Both the position numbers and the translations under genes were made by a program. 64,000 nucleotides of DNA from Trichinella spiralis (Eukaryota > Nematoda > Enoplea > Trichinellida > Trichinellidae): the NCBI GenBank assembly GCA_000181795.3, contig CM012955.1, forward strand, positions 12,996,850 through 13,060,849, read 5' to 3'. How positions within the stretch are numbered: the stretch's first letter is position 1; every line of letters starts with the position of its first letter. Below, piece after piece: positions 61,501-64,000 of this stretch. Below the pieces are notes generated by a model, which saw nothing but the letters and a program-made list of their open reading frames with translations, was not told the origin of the DNA and made no database searches.

Positions 61501-62296
61501 TGGAAGACTCATTGTGCGAAAACACCTTTGGAGAAAGGCATAGATTTGGTGCGTTTTGTTTATTATGCTTATGCTTATGCTTATGCTTATTTCATATTTC
61601 ACTTTTATATCTTTTTTGCCACGTTTAGAATAATTTTTCCTTTGGTACTAATTTGGATGAAATTGTGAAGAGGACACAATTGTATAAAGAAGTTTCATAT
61701 AATATACATGGAAGAGAAATGTTGGGCAACATCCGTTCACAGCAATTGGTCACTCTTCAAAGTACTACGTTAATTGTTTTAGTGTTTTAGTTTCAGTTTT
61801 CATTTTTCTTTAGCGCTTTTTGAGAAGACCCTGTTCGCACTGCGATGTCACATTCTTTCCACTATTTACCGCTACGCTGATTCAGCGCAACCGGTTAACG
61901 TGGAGAGGGGTGGTGTCGTTGGTAAGGAGCATTTTCCCTTCTTGGTCTCTTTTGCTTCAATTGATTATATCAATATTTTCACAATTGCAGATAACGGAGA
62001 TGCGGCATCGAATGCTGAGGCAGAGTTGCTTGCATTGAAATCGTTCAGGTCTACTTTGCGTAACGACTTGACAGCTGCACTTTTTGACAACTTGGTGCAA
62101 TTGGCAGATGTATGTGAGAGAAAAGAGCGTCAAATTTTGTCAATCCTTTTCCATTCTTTTATTCTAACGTTTGTTCTAATTTTAGTTTTTCGTGGCCAGC
62201 GAGCAGTCGATACCGGCCTGGGATATTTTCTCAAAGCAGAAATTTTCTCACGGCGCCATACAAGAAATTCGGGACCTTGTGTGGAATTTTCATTGA
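52548..62296 (+). CDS. NUP205: Nuclear pore complex protein NUP205 (36 exons)
   Basis: I traced 36 exons, every junction in phase, from ATG 52548 to TGA 62296, giving 1,939 residues (human about 2,010). The N-terminal block NEALIISDTFDLNEIAAVDLL with GFTRGLCAVYLFF matches human KEAFILSDLFDIGELAAVELL and GLTRGLVAVLLYW. Later blocks also align: LIKEFYQYDPFNLHL, FVRGSAEFLPPILYSDFM, LFKKTDAQIRGMVALEMLEF, FVRSTQDFVF and LGRRCRTVMMAVLQMC. It is an all-helical inner-ring scaffold nucleoporin that binds NUP93/NUP35 and shapes the pore. Most introns are 45-150 nt. The exception is 59582-60760 (1.18 kb), which holds an unusual tandem-repeat element. Exon 33 uses the donor A|GTACTACG and exon 26 ends C|GTAGGT. 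AATAAA follows 20 nt after the stop. No frame damage seen. Confidence 0.95.
60074..60214. mobile_element. 141-bp inverted-repeat element made of short tandem repeats (MITE-like)
   Basis: Inside the large NUP205 intron, CTTGTGGTGGGAC on the left is mirrored by GTCTCACCACAAG on the right (12 of 13 matching as inverted repeats). Between them are GC-rich tandem units: first repeats of about 7 bp (CTCCGGT and CTTCGGT variants), then two and a half copies of a roughly 28-bp unit beginning CGGCTACCGATCTTCGGTTA. The surrounding intron is strongly AT-rich. The inverted ends suggest a non-autonomous DNA element, but I see no clear target-site duplication and no known family. It could instead be a hairpin-forming minisatellite. 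Confidence 0.5.
61563..61590. repeat. (TTATGC)n microsatellite in a NUP205 intron
   Basis: Nearly five tandem copies of TTATGC just after the donor that follows the exon ending at 61548. Confidence 0.9.
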
Positions 62297-64000
62297 CGTG
62301 ATGATATCTCGCTTGAAATAAAAACTGTATTTTCCAATTCTTGCACTTCTTTTTTCTTTCAAATCGGCGCAAATCACGCATATCCACCCAATCGTGAGCG
62401 ATCAACCTTGCTCAACTTAGCCATTCCAATGGGAGCAAAATTTGAATGCAGTGCATCTGAATGTTGCACCAAAATGCTTGCCATGCACAAATGAATTGCC
62501 GATGCCGACTTTCATGAAAGTCAATAGCCCAGATAGCCCGCGAATTTATATTTAGCATAAGCGATAAAATTTGTACTTTGAGCTCCGTGAAATTCCGTTC
62601 CTGAACAGTTCACAACACATTGTAACATAAAAGAAATTAATATGCACTGTACATTTGAATACATTTTTTGCTTCGATGAAATGCATTCACGTCGTCAAAT
62701 GACGCCTGTACGTGATTTGAATATTTCATCTGCAACTTCATCATTTGACAATACAGTATGGATGGAATTTACATTTTGACAGATGACGACCATGATCTTC
62801 AATTTACCATTTGTTTGTTCAACTTGAATGTGTGATAATGGTATGGTAATTTTTGTTTGGAATTGCGGAATCTACTACACGGCAGTGTTTATGCAAATGT
62901 ATGCTGACTTTACTCGCTAAATAAACTATCATCAAATCAGTCTTCTCAATCTCTCAGTATATTATGGCTTTCGAAGAGGGGAAATATTTGCATAAAGATG
63001 CTTATCACCGCGTTGCCATTCACGAGACTTGTGAGTTGGCAAAGTCATCATATTCAACTGTTTGTTCATGTTGCGCAGTATCATTTTTCTTTTATCTCTT
63101 TTTCCATTCTCTTTTTCTACGTTTTCTGCTTGTCGACATGTATGCCACAGTTCCACAGCTGCAGTTGGCATTCTGCCTATTGCCTCCTCAGTGCAAATCT
63201 TTGAACACCACAGCCCAGTGAAATTAACTGAATGTCAACAATTTACATACAGGTATGTGATTTTTGTTATCTTACTTTCTGTTTCACATTGGGAATGACA
63301 CGCTGAGCAAAAGGCTTTGCATTTTAACAAATTGTACCGCATAATTGTCCGAAAAGGTATTACACATTTTTCTCAAAAATCACACAGGCAAAGTTTATTT
63401 ATGTAATTGCACGAAATGAAAATTCAATTTTTTGGCAAGCTTTTTTCGAATGGAAAATGATTTTTTTGAAATTCATTTGTCTAATTGGTCAAAAGCAGAT
63501 TGTTTACGAAATATTATAAGCGTCATAAGTTAGTTGTTCAGTTTGTTGCACTTCAGCACCTCATAATTTGCTCGACTGTACGATGTCACATGATAAAAGA
63601 TAGCTCACACGTAGTATTTTTTCGTCATCATTGTTCCATCAGGCGTATATACAGTCAGCAGTTGGTAAAGTGCACATAGAATTTGCCAAGAATTTCCACG
63701 CACTTATCCAAAGTTGAAAATTATGCAGAGTAATTGAAAGGAGCAATAACTTCACATTTACAAATAGGTTTTAGGTGAAACAAATGTCCATTTATTTATT
63801 TTAAGTAAAATAGTCTGAAATGCAGGTTTGAATTATATTTTGTGCTACCAGCGTTACTAGCTGATCTTCAATTCAGTCTAGTTTTGTCTGATTTATGCTG
63901 TTTTCATGAAAATATGACTGAATTGTCGCCAGATGTGCGGCAGCTTCTTTGCGAATAACTTTATTGGAAAGCAGTAGTTGTCTTGACTTTGGCTAGTTCA
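62297..64000. other. Downstream of NUP205, no gene recognised
   Basis: After the poly(A) signal, the sequence is AT-rich with several short frames (62964-63221, 63062-63298, 63485-63679) that lack family resemblance or plausible splice partners. No RNA gene or repeat seen. Confidence 0.5.
62317..62322 (+). terminator. NUP205 poly(A) signal
   Basis: AATAAA 20 nt after the stop codon, implying a very short 3' UTR. Confidence 0.65.

Noticed and set aside
1-64000. tRNA and rRNA genes
   Set aside because: I looked for B-box-like GGTTCRANNCC on both strands with a plausible cloverleaf and for rRNA-like GC-rich conserved blocks, and saw none. A tRNAscan-SE run would be decisive.

Overview
The window is eukaryotic nuclear DNA, AT-rich overall, with spliced genes whose introns are mostly 45-100 nt, begin with GT and end in a T-rich tract followed by AG. 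It holds ten genes I can support and mostly name. The families are all animal ones (class I histone deacetylase, NRBP pseudokinase, sorting nexin 14, TP53INP/DOR, synaptotagmin, NUP205). Small introns, T-rich acceptors, and splice-acceptor-like AGs a few bases before many start codons suggest a nematode, possibly an early-branching lineage. I cannot exclude another compact ecdysozoan such as a mite.

Layout. 1-766 (+) is the 3' end of an unrecognised helical protein gene. It converges on a seven-exon synaptotagmin-like gene (804-2497, -). About 6.8 kb of gene-free AT-rich DNA follows, then a frame-broken gene relic with an intact membrane-anchor exon (9298-10088, -). A forward pair comes next: FAAP24 (12871-13828) and CDC45 (15020-18185). 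Reverse-strand genes follow: a TP53INP/DOR-like autophagy adaptor (19082-20164) with a long spliced 5' leader region, and a 12-exon class I HDAC (25917-28542). After 7 kb without genes comes the NRBP pseudokinase (35524-37259, +). Then there is a 2.6-kb direct duplication (38550-41175 and 43682-46307) that carries the upstream region and first 61 codons of a single-exon EME1 gene. The first copy continues into intact EME1 (40992-42395) and the second stops in a truncated fragment. A GC-rich block resembling a solo LTR lies between them. SNX14 (47471-50980, -) and a 36-exon NUP205 (52548-62296, +) complete the window. I followed NUP205 exon by exon with consistent phase to a 1,939-residue product.

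Function. Three genes belong to genome maintenance: CDC45 (replicative helicase), FAAP24 (FANCM partner) and EME1 (MUS81 partner). The last two are both non-catalytic members of the XPF/MUS81 superfamily. The rest are unrelated housekeeping or signalling genes. Nothing suggests one linked pathway, and no CRISPR array, tRNA or rRNA was seen.

Two gene architectures coexist. AT-rich genes are cut into many small exons (CDC45 17, HDAC 12, NUP205 36). GC-richer genes have one to three exons (NRBP, SNX14, TP53INP, EME1). The most unusual structures are the EME1 duplication with its uneven divergence, a 141-bp inverted-repeat-bounded element made of short GC-rich tandem units inside a NUP205 intron, and the repeated presence of an AG acceptor 2-24 nt before start codons.
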